Positions 7,658 through 17,930 of a stretch of DNA of 64,000 nucleotides are shown in pieces. The notes beneath the pieces were generated by a model, which did no database searches, was not told where the DNA came from, and saw only the letters and a list, made by a program, of their open reading frames with translations. Source of the DNA: RUG11462 sp045649405 (GTDB lineage Bacteria > Bacillota > Clostridia > Oscillospirales > Acutalibacteraceae); the NCBI GenBank assembly GCA_045649405.1, contig JAZRPW010000007.1, forward strand, positions 41,507-105,506, in the 5' to 3' direction. A program made the position numbers and the translations under genes. Each line of letters opens with the position of its first letter. The stretch's first letter is position 1.

Positions 7658-8347
7658 ATGGTTTATATTACCGGCGATATGCACGGCGACCAAAACAGAT
7701 TTAACACAAAAGAAATTAAACAATTGCAACCAGGCGATACTTTGATTATTTGTGGCGATTTCGGCTTTGTTTGGGAAGATAACCAGCGCGAAAAAGAATT
7801 TTTAAAGTGGCTCGGCTCAAGAAAGTTTAATGTTTGTTTTTTAGATGGTCCGCACGACAATTTCGACAGAATTTATGCTTGTAGAAAAACCGTTTTTAAA
7901 GGCGGTTTGGTGCATAGAATTTCTGGTACTCTTTTTCATATGTGCAGAGGTCAAATTTTTAATATTGAAGGCCACAAGATTTTTACTTTTGGTGGTGGCG
8001 AAAGTTCAGACAGAGATATGCGAAACGACTCTAAACGTTGGTTTAAAGAAGAGTTGCCTTCACCTGAAGAAATGCGTGTTGGGGGTGAAAACTTGGAAGA
8101 AAACGAGTTGAAAGTTGATTATATTATCACTCACGAGCCACCTTCTGTTATTAAAAAAGCACTTCAATTGCGTTCAGGCAAAAATGCTTATGTTAATTTG
8201 CTTAACGGTTATTTGGAAGAGGTTAACCGTGGTGTTGAGTTTAAAAAATGGTTTTTCGGCTCGGTGCATGAAGATAAGCAGGTTACCAAAAAACACGTTG
8301 CAGTTTTTGAAAAAGTTTTGCCAATTGATTACCAAGGCGAATTTTAA
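7658..8347 (+). CDS. calcineurin-like metallophosphoesterase with altered metal motifs
   Basis: The 229-residue cytoplasmic protein of the metallophosphoesterase superfamily starts at ATG 7658, seven bases after AAGGAG. Preserved motifs are GDMHGD (motif I), ICGDFGFVW (motif II) and ITHEPPS (motif IV). Two metal-site motifs differ from the family: the expected GNH[ED] reads GPHD (DGPHDNFD), and the expected GHxH reads GSVH (FFGSVHED). Both changes are clear at codon level (GGT CCG CAC; GGC TCG GTG CAT). Catalytic activity is therefore doubtful, although the fold looks intact. It stands alone on the plus strand and ends at a bidirectional terminator. Confidence 0.85.
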   Translation: MVYITGDMHGDQNRFNTKEIKQLQPGDTLIICGDFGFVWEDNQREKEFLKWLGSRKFNVCFLDGPHDNFDRIYACRKTVFKGGLVHRISGTLFHMCRGQIFNIEGHKIFTFGGGESSDRDMRNDSKRWFKEELPSPEEMRVGGENLEENELKVDYIITHEPPSVIKKALQLRSGKNAYVNLLNGYLEEVNRGVEFKKWFFGSVHEDKQVTKKHVAVFEKVLPIDYQGEF

Positions 8348-8360
8348 ATTTAAAATATAT

Positions 8361-8393
8361 AAAAAAAGCGTTCGTTTTCACGAACGCTTTTTT
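8361..8393. terminator. bidirectional terminator, GCGTTCG stem
   Basis: A 13-bp perfect stem (8362-8374 / 8381-8393) with a 6-base loop has A-runs on one side and T-runs on the other. It serves the converging metallophosphoesterase and the 1231-residue repeat protein. The stem core GCGTTCG/CGAACGC recurs at 18.1 and 23.5 kb. Confidence 0.9.
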
Positions 8394-8404
8394 GTTTGAA
8401 AAGG

Positions 8405-10045
8405 TTATTTTACAATTTTACCATCAGGACCAGATTTATATTCTCTGTTTATTGGGAGTACACAATTAGTTTTTTTAGCGGTAAATGATTTATTAACAGC
8501 AATTTTGCCACCAGATTCTGCATAGTAAAAGTTGCCTTCAAATTCAATTAATCCCGCATAAACTCGTTTTCCTGATTCATAATAGAAAACTCCATCTGTT
8601 TCAGTATAAACGCCTTCTTTGAATGTACCATCAGTATCAAAATAATAGTATTCTTTTGCTGGCAAATCACAATTTGTTTTTGAAGCATAATACTTTCTGT
8701 CAGTTATTATTTTACCTGCTTCAACATAGTAATATTCATTGCCTACTTTTGTAAGTCCGGTTGCGCTGTATTGACCATTTGTATAGCAATAGCCATCAAC
8801 CACGCCGTTAAGTATTTTACCATCTTCGCCGAAATAATAATATTTTCCTGCTGGTAAATCGCAATTAGTTTTTGATGCGTAGTATTTTCCAACTGCGATT
8901 TTGCCCGACTCGATATAATAATAATCATTATCTATCTTGGTAAGACCGCTTGGAATGTATTGCCCGTTTTCGTAATAATAGCCATTAACCACTCCGTTGA
9001 GCATTTTGCTATCAGCACCAAAATAATAAAACGCTTTTGCTGGCAAATCACAGTTCGTTTTTGACACATAATACTTGCCTGTTACCGCTTTGCCAGACTC
9101 ACTATAATAATAGTCTTCGCCATATTTTGTAAGACCGGTTGGCGCTAACTGACCATCAATATAAAGGTTTCCATTTACAACGCCTTTTAACATTTTAGCA
9201 TCTGCGCCAAAGTAGTAATAAATCCCTGCAGTTAGTTCGCAATTTGTTTTAGCTGCATAATATCTTTTGTCAACAATCACATTTCCTGATTCGCTATAGT
9301 AATAGTCTTCGCCATACTTTGTAAGGCCTGTTTTAGCAATTTGACCCTTGATATAAAGTTTACCGTCAACTACACCTTGAAGCATTTTACCGTCTGCGCC
9401 AAAGAAATAATAATCTTTAGCAGAAAGTTCGCAATTAGTTTTTGCAGCATAATATCTTTTTCCAGCAATTACTTTACCTGATTCGCTGTAATAATAATCC
9501 TCGCCATACTTTGTAAGACCTGTTGGTGCAATTTGACCCTTAATATAAAGCTTGCCATCAATAACACCTTGGAGCATTTTGCCGTCTGCACCGAAGAAAT
9601 AGTAATCTTTTGCTCTTAGTTCACAGTTTGAAATTGCTGCATAATATCTTTTATTAACGATTACTGTGCCAGATTCACTATAGTAATAGTCGCCTTTGTA
9701 TTCAACAAGACCACGTTTAGCAAGTTGACCATAAATATAAAGTTTGCCATCAACCACGCCTTGAAGCATTTTGCCATCTGCACCAAATGTATAATAATCT
9801 TTGGCTGCTAGTTCACAGTTTGATTTTGCTGCGTAGTATCTTCTATTCACGATCACTTTGCCAGATTCACTATAGTAGTAATCTTCGCCATACTTTGTAA
9901 GGCCGGTTGGTGCTAATTCGCCGTTAACATAAAGTTTGCCGTCAATTACACCTTTTAACGCTTTGCCGTCTACACCAAAGTAATAATAAGTTTTTGCAGG
10001 CAACTCACAACTTGATTTTGCCGCATAATATCTTTTATCTTTTAT
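8405..10045 (-). repeat. nine-copy Cys-unit repeat array, copy A
   Basis: Tandem coding repeats of about 193 bp (64 residues) each contain one Cys in (S/T)xC(E/D)L, followed by YYFG.DGK, LYI.GQ, GLTKYGEDYYYSESGK and RYYA. The first Cys codon is near 10,008 and the last near 8465, giving nine Cys units. The last unit is a diverged cap. Confidence 0.85.
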
Positions 10046-12100
10046 TGGTTGACCGTCTGTGCCAAAGTAATAATAATCTTCGCCCACTTTTGCAAGACAG
10101 TTTTTCATTTTAACATTATTCACATAATAATAACTAACGCCATTTTCAATATAATAGCCATTTTTAGTTACAATAATACCATTTTCATCAAATTCATAAG
10201 TGCCGGCTGTGAATTCATAACCATTTAATTTTGTGACGTTATAAGTACGATAAACATAAGCGTAACCAAAGCTTGTGTTAAAGTAATAGTAGTTGCCATC
10301 AATCAAATGTAGTCCGGTTTGAATCACACCATTTTTTAGATAATATTTACCTTCGGTAGCAGTTATCAAGCCAGTGCCACCGAATTCACCGATTAACGCG
10401 CCGTTTTCGCCAAATTCATAACAAACAATGTCATTATTAGTAGCACCACTAAAGCAGTGATAACCTTCTTCTAAACGATATTCGCCAGAAAAATAATATG
10501 TTTTTCCTTCAATTGTTCTAAAACAATCTTTAAAATTACTTGGGCCGTAATAATACTTATAGCCAAAATTCCCTTTTACCCAAACACCTGAAGATAACCG
10601 ACCGGTTTGTTCAAAATTATATTTAATTCCGCTTAAAATTTCTCGCTCACCAGTTGCGGCGTTATAAGTAGTTTCATCAAAATAATACCACTCATTATTA
10701 ATAAGATTCCAACCACTTCTAAATTCGCCTAAATAAAGATATTTATAAACATCTCCGTCTTTATAAAGCCCAGTATATTTTGACTTGTTTTTACAAACAC
10801 CATTTTCCCCAAAGTCATAATAATAGCCATCAATCTTATTTATGCCAGTATATTTAACGCCGTTTTTGTAATAAAGTTCGCCTACCCAACCATTAAGGTT
10901 TGCAGTTGATTTTGGCACTACATAAACTGATTTTTGTGCAATAACTTTTGTTTTATAAACAAGTTGAATTTTTGCAGTACCAGTTGTATTATTCGCAGTG
11001 AATTTGCCCGACTTTGTTATTCTTCCCATTTTACCGTCTACAAGTTTCCAAGTAACATCATTAGGAATATTTACAAGAGCACCAGCAATATCATAACCTG
11101 TTGCAGAAAGTGTAACAGAACTGCCGGCAGTTACAAATTCATTGCAATTAATAGTTGCATTATTTAAAACACCGTCTGACTCAACTTCAGTTGAAGCAAT
11201 AATAAAACTTGTAAGAGTTTGACGCTCTGCGCCATCCGAAGGGGTATTTCTTAACTTAATTTCACTGTCTGTTTCACGCTTGGTGTAAAATGTTGAAGTA
11301 CCACCGCCATCACAGTTTACCGCTTCAACACAACCCAACTTAATCATAATTTCAGCCATTTCGTGATTTGTAAAACCTGCTGAATATGGCTCAAGTCGGC
11401 CATCGTTTTCCATGAAAACAAGTGTACCATCTGCTTTTATGCCAAGAACCGAACGAGGTGCTCTCCGACTTGAATGGTCTTCGCCATCTTCAATCATACT
11501 TTTGCCATCTTTGACCAACCAATATTTACAAATGGTTAGTGCCATCCACTCGTCGCCTTTTAAATCTTCATAGGCATTTCTAAATTCTGCTTTGCCATCT
11601 TTTTTAATAACAAGGTAACTTTCTCCCTTTACTTCTTCTCTTCCGTCATAGAGCAATTTGCCATTGTAAACTAACAAACCATAAGGATGATTAAAATCCC
11701 AAGTAAGAGAAGCATTCATTGCGCCAATTACATTAAGACCTAAATTTTCTTGGGCGTACTGAATGTGTTTTTTTACGGTTTGAGTACCCCAGTTGCTTTT
11801 GTCGGTATAATCAACTGTTTCAGAAATGTTTTTATAACATGGCACCAAAGAAATGTTAGGGCTTTGTGTGTTAATTTCCATTACACGAACAACATTTCTG
11901 TTTTCGCCTGTTTTATCGTTAATAACGATTTCAGACTCAACTGCGCCAGGTGCTAATTTATAATCAGTTTTTTCAATAAGATTATAATAACTACACTCTG
12001 GGTCTTTTGAAAGGTCAAATTCAACTTCAGCTAATGAAACTATTGGAAATGCGCTAAAAACAAGTAACAAAACCAAAGTTAACGCTAATATTTTTTTCAT
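8405..12100 (-). CDS. secreted phosphodiester-glycosidase-domain protein with nine Cys-unit repeats (copy A)
   Basis: The 1231-residue secreted protein has a signal peptide (1-24, ends VSLAEV). A NAGPA/phosphodiester glycosidase domain spans about 90-305 (NVIGAMNASLTWDFNHP, RSVLGIKADGTLVFMENDGR, VNCDGGGTST) and an Ig-like domain about 310-400. Aromatic glucan-binding-like segments follow (WYYFDETT, YYYG). The C-terminal array carries nine units with the motif (S/T)NC(E/D)LPAK..YYFGADGK and ends DGKIVK. Known NAGPA-family enzymes cleave sugar-1-phosphodiesters; here the substrate may be a wall or capsule phosphodiester (inference). It has its own promoter at 12139-12167 and terminator at 8361-8393. 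It is the first of three tandem paralogues, and its N-terminus is closer to copy C than to copy B. Confidence 0.88.
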   Translation of the reverse strand: MKKILALTLVLLLVFSAFPIVSLAEVEFDLSKDPECSYYNLIEKTDYKLAPGAVESEIVINDKTGENRNVVRVMEINTQSPNISLVPCYKNISETVDYTDKSNWGTQTVKKHIQYAQENLGLNVIGAMNASLTWDFNHPYGLLVYNGKLLYDGREEVKGESYLVIKKDGKAEFRNAYEDLKGDEWMALTICKYWLVKDGKSMIEDGEDHSSRRAPRSVLGIKADGTLVFMENDGRLEPYSAGFTNHEMAEIMIKLGCVEAVNCDGGGTSTFYTKRETDSEIKLRNTPSDGAERQTLTSFIIASTEVESDGVLNNATINCNEFVTAGSSVTLSATGYDIAGALVNIPNDVTWKLVDGKMGRITKSGKFTANNTTGTAKIQLVYKTKVIAQKSVYVVPKSTANLNGWVGELYYKNGVKYTGINKIDGYYYDFGENGVCKNKSKYTGLYKDGDVYKYLYLGEFRSGWNLINNEWYYFDETTYNAATGEREILSGIKYNFEQTGRLSSGVWVKGNFGYKYYYGPSNFKDCFRTIEGKTYYFSGEYRLEEGYHCFSGATNNDIVCYEFGENGALIGEFGGTGLITATEGKYYLKNGVIQTGLHLIDGNYYYFNTSFGYAYVYRTYNVTKLNGYEFTAGTYEFDENGIIVTKNGYYIENGVSYYYVNNVKMKNCLAKVGEDYYYFGTDGQPIKDKRYYAAKSSCELPAKTYYYFGVDGKALKGVIDGKLYVNGELAPTGLTKYGEDYYYSESGKVIVNRRYYAAKSNCELAAKDYYTFGADGKMLQGVVDGKLYIYGQLAKRGLVEYKGDYYYSESGTVIVNKRYYAAISNCELRAKDYYFFGADGKMLQGVIDGKLYIKGQIAPTGLTKYGEDYYYSESGKVIAGKRYYAAKTNCELSAKDYYFFGADGKMLQGVVDGKLYIKGQIAKTGLTKYGEDYYYSESGNVIVDKRYYAAKTNCELTAGIYYYFGADAKMLKGVVNGNLYIDGQLAPTGLTKYGEDYYYSESGKAVTGKYYVSKTNCDLPAKAFYYFGADSKMLNGVVNGYYYENGQYIPSGLTKIDNDYYYIESGKIAVGKYYASKTNCDLPAGKYYYFGEDGKILNGVVDGYCYTNGQYSATGLTKVGNEYYYVEAGKIITDRKYYASKTNCDLPAKEYYYFDTDGTFKEGVYTETDGVFYYESGKRVYAGLIEFEGNFYYAESGGKIAVNKSFTAKKTNCVLPINREYKSGPDGKIVK

Positions 12101-12138
12101 TGTATTCTCCCCTTTAAAACTATTTTTTCATCAACTTT

Positions 12139-12167
12139 ATTTTAACATTTTTCAAAACTCAAGTCAA
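12139..12167 (-). promoter_or_regulatory. sigma-A-type promoter for repeat protein copy A
   Basis: On the minus strand, TTGACT (12162-12167) and TAAAAT (12139-12144) are 17 bases apart, about 40 bases before the ATG at 12100. The -35 box follows the terminator T-run of the upstream gene almost directly. Confidence 0.7.
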
Positions 12168-12169
12168 CA

Positions 12170-12208
12170 AAAAATGCTCACTCCACAGCATGTGGAATGA
12201 GCATTTTT
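12170..12208 (-). terminator. terminator of repeat protein copy B
   Basis: An 18-bp stem with one mismatch (12170-12187 / 12191-12208) and a 3-base loop lies 9 bases after the stop of copy B and ends in a T-run on both strands. Confidence 0.9.
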
Positions 12209-12216
12209 GTTAAATT

Positions 12217-13850
12217 TTATTTAACAATTTTACCATCTTCACCGAATGTGTATTCTCTTCCTTCAGGAAGTACACAATTTGATTTTAAGCAAAGTTGTTT
12301 TGTGCTTGTTAAACATTTACCACCTGTACCTGCATAGTAGAATGAACCATCTACTTCTACAAGACCTGCAAACACACGTTTACCTGATTCATAGTAGTAA
12401 ACGCCATCTTCTTCTGCATATACACCATTACAGAATTTACCATCAGCATCAAAATAATAGTATTTACCTGCTTCTAAATCGCAGTTTGATACTTTAGCAT
12501 AACATTTACCTGTTGCTAACTTACCTGATTCACTATAGTAGTAATCATCACCATATTTTGTAAGACCTGTTGGTGCTCTTTGACCATCAATATAGAGACA
12601 GCCATCTACAACGCCTTCGAGCATTTTACCATCTTTTCCAAAGTAATAGTAAACTTTTGCAGCAAATTCACAATTTGATTTTGCAGCATAATATTTTCTA
12701 TCAACAATGATTTTACCTGATTCGCTATAGTAGTAATCTTCACCGTATTTTGTAAGACCTGTTGGTGCTAATTGACCACCAATGTAAAGATAGCCATTTG
12801 CAACGCCTTCGAGCATTTTACCATCTTCGCCGAAGTAGTAATATGTTTCTGGTGCTAATTCACAGTTTGAAACTTTAGCATAGTATTTTCCAGTTACAAC
12901 TTTACCTGATTCACTATAATAGTAATCATCACCGTATTTTGTGAGACCTGTTGGTGCAATTTGACCATCGATATAAAGTTTACCATCAGCTACGCCTTGA
13001 AGCATTTTACCATCTATACCGAAGTTGTAATAATCTTTTGCAGGTAATTCACAATTTGTTTTTGCTGCATAGTATCTTCTATCAACAATAACTTTACCTG
13101 ATTCACTATAATAGTAGTCTTCTCCGTATTTTGTGAGACCTGTTGGTGCAATTTGACCATTGATATAAAGTTTACCATCAACTACGCCTTGAAGCATTTT
13201 GCCATCAGGACCAAAGAAGTAGTAGTCTTTTGCAGGAAGATCACAGTTAGTCATAGCAGCATAGTATCTTCTATCAACGATAACTTTGCCTGATTCACTA
13301 TAATAGTAATCATCACCGAATTTTACAAGACCGCGTTTTGCAGGTTGTCCGTTGATATAAAGTTTACCATCAACTACACCTTGAAGCATTTTGCCATCTG
13401 CACCGAAGTTATAATAATCTTTTGCAGGAAGATCGCAGTTTGAAACTTTTGCATAATATCTTCTATCAACGATAACTTTACCAGATTCACTATAATAGTA
13501 ATCTTCGCCATACTTAGTCAAACCTGTTGGTGCTAATTCACCATTGATATAAAGTTTACCATCAACTACACCTTTAAGAGCCTTACCTTCTGCATCGAAG
13601 TTATAATATACTTTTGCTGGAAGTTCACAATTTGATTTTGCTGCATAGTATTTTCTATCAACAATGATTTTACCTGATTCGCTATAATAGTAATCTTCGC
13701 CATATTTAGTTAAACCTGTTGGTGCTAATTGACCATTAATATAAATCTTACCATCAATTACGCCTTGAAGTGCTTTACCATCTACGCCAAAATGATAGTT
13801 AGCTTTTGCAGGTAAATCACAAACTGATGAATATACATACACTTTACCAT
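12217..13850 (-). repeat. nine-copy Cys-unit repeat array, copy B
   Basis: This has the same architecture as the arrays in copies A and C: nine (S/T)xC(E/D)-type Cys units with an average period of about 193 bp. The first Cys codon is near 13,818 and the last near 12,274. Many units share long identical DNA stretches (GTAKATTTTACCATCAA-like segments on the plus strand), implying recent duplication or gene conversion. Confidence 0.85.
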
Positions 13851-16800
13851 CTTTGAAGATTTGTCCATCTGCATCAAAATAGTAATAATCTTCATCAATT
13901 TTTACAAGTTTGTTTTTAGCTTTTACATTATTTACATAATAGTATTTAACGCCTTTTTCTTCGTAGTAACCATTTTTATCAATGATTTTACCTTCTTCAT
14001 CAAACTCGTATGTGCCCGCTGTAAAGTCGTAACCATTTGTTTGAGCTACCTCATATTTACGATATACATATGCATAGCCGTAAATTGTATGGAAGTAGTA
14101 GTAATCACCATCGATAAGGTGTAAACCTCTTTGTGCAATACCATCTTCAAGATAGAACTTACCTTCTGCTGTTGTAATTAATCCATTGCCTTTATATTCG
14201 CCGATAATAGCGCCGTTTTCGCCCATTTCATAAGCAACAACATCTGAGTTACCAGCTGAAAGTCTAAGACAGTGAATACCCTCTCCGTAAAGATAACCAT
14301 TTGAGAAATAGTATTGTTCGCCATCGATTGTTGCAAGGATAGTTTTGTAACAATCTGGACCATAGTAGTATTTTGTACCAATTTCATCTTCGTACCAAAC
14401 ACCGCTTGTTAAGCGACCATCTTCAAATGTATATGTTACTTTATCAAAGAATTTCATTTCGCCTGAAATGCCTGCGAATGTTGTTTCATCGAAATAGTAC
14501 CACTCATCATTGATTGTAAACCAACCGCCTACGAGTGCACCAAGTTTTGCATAGTAATGTTTGCCATCTTCACCAGTGAAGTCACCTGTGAAAGCGCCTT
14601 TTGAACTACCATCTTTACCAAAGTCATAGTAAACGCCATCAACTGCTTTTACGCCTGTGAACATAGCGCCGTCTTTGTAGTACTTATCGCCTACCCAGCC
14701 ATCAAGAGCAATACCATCTACATATGTTTTGCCATCAAGTTCGCCGTTAAAGAGTTTGTCGCAATCTTTACATTTAAGAACGCCATCTTTTACTTCATAT
14801 GTATGACCTGTTGCAGGGATTACTGTGCCCCAATCAACTACTGAGCCACAACCTTCTACTACATCACATTGACCTGTTACGTAATCATTACATTTACAAC
14901 CAGCACAAACTGTTCTGCCTGTGTAACCTGCAGTTGTACAAGTAGCTGCTTTATCTGCAACTGCTACTGCTTTATGCTCATGGAACGCATATTTTGCTGC
15001 AATAATAGGTTTGTTAACTGCTAATTGAGTTTCATCTCTATGAAATTTCAACTCTGTAGTAATTTCTCTTTCTTTTGAAGCGAATGTACTTGTTGTGCCA
15101 TCTGTAAATTCAACTTTACCAGCATCAACTTTAATAATCATAGAAATTCTACGAATAGCATCAGTTTTCCAAATTGCATGTGGTGTGTTTGCAGCGATTG
15201 AGTCACCAGTATCAGTACCATTATAAATATTATCAGGATAATCTAAATGGTTTCTATAAACCCATGTTCTAACTGGGATTGAAGCAACAACTTGTTCACC
15301 AGTTAATTCAACATCGCCTGTTTTTGTAAGAGTGATAGTTGCATCATTTGTGAATTTATCAACAGAATATTCTGCTTCAAAACCGTATGCAACTTCCATA
15401 CCTTCAAGTGCCCAATTGCTTGTACCATCAAGATTAATTGTAGTTGTGATTTTCTCTGTTTTTTCAATATCAGTTGCAACTAAATCGAACCATTGAACTG
15501 AACCGATAGGAATTTCTTTTGCATTAGGATTTTGAGGAACAAATTTCACCGTTGAAAGGTCAGAACCTGTGTCAACAGTGAAACTGCGAGTAGCAGTTGC
15601 TTTGTTGCCTTCTAAATCTCTTATTACATATGTTACATCATGAGGTCCATCAGCAAATGTAATATTTTCAGATGTTGAAATAAATCCTGCATTTGAGCAA
15701 GAAACCATATCATCTGGTAATTTATTACCATCGATATACATTTCAACAGATGATGCATCAATAGCAGTATCATCACTAACTCTACCGATTAGTAAAAGTT
15801 CGTTTTCAGTAACGGTTTGACCATTGATAGCAACAGCATCACTCAAACCATCATATGACATTCTTGTGCTAACAAATGTAGGAATTTTTCTATCTGAAAC
15901 TGCATCAGAATAGTCAACAGTGATGTCATCAATGAATACAGTAAATTCTGAAGCATAGTTTGTATATTTCTCTAAGCCTGAATCAACCCAATAGAAGTAC
16001 AATGAATCTAACTTTCCGCCTAATTTTGAAGCTGGACATGAAACATAGAACCATTGACCATCATATCCATCTGAAAGAACTGTTGAATAGAAATCATCTA
16101 CAACAATACTGTTATTGAAGTCAACTTCACACATACCAATAGCTTCTTTTGGAACATACATCCAGAAACCAACTCTAACAGCATCAGTTAAGTCGATGTT
16201 AAGACCTTTAAGAGCAAGACTCTTCCAACCCATGTTACCGGTTCTTGAATAATCATTTACCAAAGCTAAAGATTTTTCGCCGTTTTTAACTCTGCCTGTT
16301 TCTTTACCTTCAACAGATACTTCACCGAATGCCCAACGACCATATTTAGGGTCTTTATGGAAATAACCAGATTTGAATTCAAAACCGCTAATATCATCAT
16401 TTTCAAAATCATAAGCGATTTCAGAACCTCTACCGAATGTTAAAGTAGCAGTATCAGTTTTTGTTTCATCATATTTAAATTTTGCAGTTACAGAACCAGT
16501 TGTAAGACCAGTTGAAGCACTGCAAGCAGTAAATTTATTGCCATTAACTGTACCTAATGCAGCATTAGATAAAGCAAACTCAATATCGCCGTCTTTTAAT
16601 TTAACATCGTTAACACCACCGTTAACAGTTGCGCTAACTGTAAACTCAAGAGTTTTATCATAAGGAACAACGATATTATCATAAGCAAATGAAATTTCTT
16701 CAGGAATTACAACCTTGATTGTTGTTTCGCCAACAACATTGCCATTGTAAACCATTTGAACAACTGCATCGCCAACTTTGCCGTTAGATGTGAACACGCC

Positions 16801-17853
16801 ATCTTCAACAGTACCCATTGATGCATCTTTAAGTTGCCAAGAAACATCTTCAGGGATATCAGCAGCGCCACCTGCAGCATCAGCACCTACAGCCGAAACT
16901 TTAACAGTAGATTCAGGAGTTACATAAGTTTCTTCTGCTTCAAGTGCAGCGTGGTCAAATGCGCCATCTGCAACTGCAGTTGAAACAATCATCAAAGAGC
17001 TTGAAACAGTTCTCATAGCACCATCACAAGGGTTGTTCAAAACTGAAAGTTCATCTTCGCCTTCTGCTTTTGTAGCCATTGTAGCTGAACCACCGCCATC
17101 AAGTTCGATAGCATAAGTACAGCCCATTTTTTGCATTTGAAGAGCTACATCATAGTAAGACATACCATAAGATACAGGTGGTTGAGAACCATCTGCTACC
17201 AAAAGAACAATTTTGCCTTCTGGAGTGTAACCTGCGATTGAACGAGGATACATAGCATTAGTTGAGGTACGGTCATTGTTTACTAAAACTTGACCATCGT
17301 AAAGCATTACTACACCGCCACCAACTGCTTCTTGAAGTTCGCCTGCAACTGAAGCGTATGTACCAGCTTTACCAACAATAGGAGTACCATCTTTCTTAAT
17401 ACCGAAGAAAGAACGAGAAGTACCCATACCACTAATTGCTGTACCTTCCATAACAAGAACACCGATAGGTTTACCAGTTGACATATTATAAAAGTCTGCA
17501 TTTGTAGTAGCTACAACTTTGTAGTTAGGAACATCAGCATGATTTTTCTCTGCTGCGTGAGCTTGGTCAATAACAGTTTGCATACCAAGTTCTTCTAATT
17601 GGTTGTTGTAGTAGTTTGCATAAATATCAACATCATCTCTTGTGATATCTGCAGTTACTGTGTAGAAAGCAACACGGTTACCTTCTGTATTGTACGCTAC
17701 ATTTTCTGTTTGTGTAACGCCTTTCGCGATAGTTGATTCTTTGGTAGAAGCAACTGTCCACGAATAATTTGTGCCTGCCAAAGCAGACATTGGAATAATG
17801 CTAACAACCATTAAAAGTGCAAGCATTATTGCTGTGATTTTTTTCAAAATCAT
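12217..17853 (-). CDS. secreted phosphodiester-glycosidase-domain protein with nine Cys-unit repeats (copy B)
   Basis: A signal peptide (MILKKITAIMLALLM..PMSALAG) is followed by a NAGPA-type domain (VVATTNADFYN, RSIAGYTPEGKIVLLVADG, IELDGGGSATM) and Ig-like domains. A jellyroll-like module follows (YDFENDDISGFEF..VFIDDITVDY), then a cohesin/BMP-2-like beta domain. A CxxC-rich segment (CTTAGYTGRTVCAGC, VLKCKDCDK), glucan-binding-like segments and a nine-Cys-unit array end in DGKIVK. The product has about 1880 residues, the largest in the window. The start is uncertain: AAGGAG lies only 3 bases before the ATG at 17853 but 9 before an in-frame TTG at 17847 (which would give MKK, as in the paralogues). 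Its promoter is at 17931-17959 and terminator at 12170-12208. A role in surface glycan phosphodiester cleavage or binding is inferred. Confidence 0.87.
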   Translation of the reverse strand: MILKKITAIMLALLMVVSIIPMSALAGTNYSWTVASTKESTIAKGVTQTENVAYNTEGNRVAFYTVTADITRDDVDIYANYYNNQLEELGMQTVIDQAHAAEKNHADVPNYKVVATTNADFYNMSTGKPIGVLVMEGTAISGMGTSRSFFGIKKDGTPIVGKAGTYASVAGELQEAVGGGVVMLYDGQVLVNNDRTSTNAMYPRSIAGYTPEGKIVLLVADGSQPPVSYGMSYYDVALQMQKMGCTYAIELDGGGSATMATKAEGEDELSVLNNPCDGAMRTVSSSLMIVSTAVADGAFDHAALEAEETYVTPESTVKVSAVGADAAGGAADIPEDVSWQLKDASMGTVEDGVFTSNGKVGDAVVQMVYNGNVVGETTIKVVIPEEISFAYDNIVVPYDKTLEFTVSATVNGGVNDVKLKDGDIEFALSNAALGTVNGNKFTACSASTGLTTGSVTAKFKYDETKTDTATLTFGRGSEIAYDFENDDISGFEFKSGYFHKDPKYGRWAFGEVSVEGKETGRVKNGEKSLALVNDYSRTGNMGWKSLALKGLNIDLTDAVRVGFWMYVPKEAIGMCEVDFNNSIVVDDFYSTVLSDGYDGQWFYVSCPASKLGGKLDSLYFYWVDSGLEKYTNYASEFTVFIDDITVDYSDAVSDRKIPTFVSTRMSYDGLSDAVAINGQTVTENELLLIGRVSDDTAIDASSVEMYIDGNKLPDDMVSCSNAGFISTSENITFADGPHDVTYVIRDLEGNKATATRSFTVDTGSDLSTVKFVPQNPNAKEIPIGSVQWFDLVATDIEKTEKITTTINLDGTSNWALEGMEVAYGFEAEYSVDKFTNDATITLTKTGDVELTGEQVVASIPVRTWVYRNHLDYPDNIYNGTDTGDSIAANTPHAIWKTDAIRRISMIIKVDAGKVEFTDGTTSTFASKEREITTELKFHRDETQLAVNKPIIAAKYAFHEHKAVAVADKAATCTTAGYTGRTVCAGCKCNDYVTGQCDVVEGCGSVVDWGTVIPATGHTYEVKDGVLKCKDCDKLFNGELDGKTYVDGIALDGWVGDKYYKDGAMFTGVKAVDGVYYDFGKDGSSKGAFTGDFTGEDGKHYYAKLGALVGGWFTINDEWYYFDETTFAGISGEMKFFDKVTYTFEDGRLTSGVWYEDEIGTKYYYGPDCYKTILATIDGEQYYFSNGYLYGEGIHCLRLSAGNSDVVAYEMGENGAIIGEYKGNGLITTAEGKFYLEDGIAQRGLHLIDGDYYYFHTIYGYAYVYRKYEVAQTNGYDFTAGTYEFDEEGKIIDKNGYYEEKGVKYYYVNNVKAKNKLVKIDEDYYYFDADGQIFKDGKVYVYSSVCDLPAKANYHFGVDGKALQGVIDGKIYINGQLAPTGLTKYGEDYYYSESGKIIVDRKYYAAKSNCELPAKVYYNFDAEGKALKGVVDGKLYINGELAPTGLTKYGEDYYYSESGKVIVDRRYYAKVSNCDLPAKDYYNFGADGKMLQGVVDGKLYINGQPAKRGLVKFGDDYYYSESGKVIVDRRYYAAMTNCDLPAKDYYFFGPDGKMLQGVVDGKLYINGQIAPTGLTKYGEDYYYSESGKVIVDRRYYAAKTNCELPAKDYYNFGIDGKMLQGVADGKLYIDGQIAPTGLTKYGDDYYYSESGKVVTGKYYAKVSNCELAPETYYYFGEDGKMLEGVANGYLYIGGQLAPTGLTKYGEDYYYSESGKIIVDRKYYAAKSNCEFAAKVYYYFGKDGKMLEGVVDGCLYIDGQRAPTGLTKYGDDYYYSESGKLATGKCYAKVSNCDLEAGKYYYFDADGKFCNGVYAEEDGVYYYESGKRVFAGLVEVDGSFYYAGTGGKCLTSTKQLCLKSNCVLPEGREYTFGEDGKIVK

Positions 17854-17930
17854 CCACTCCTTGGAAAATATTTTTGTAAACCAATAAAGTGTAATCATTC
17901 AAAGACATAACTACACTAATTTACACCTTG

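Noticed and set aside
8405..10045. Regular repeats that might be taken for a CRISPR-like or non-coding array
   Set aside because: The period is about 193 bp, the frame is open throughout, and the units vary at codon level; they are protein repeats.
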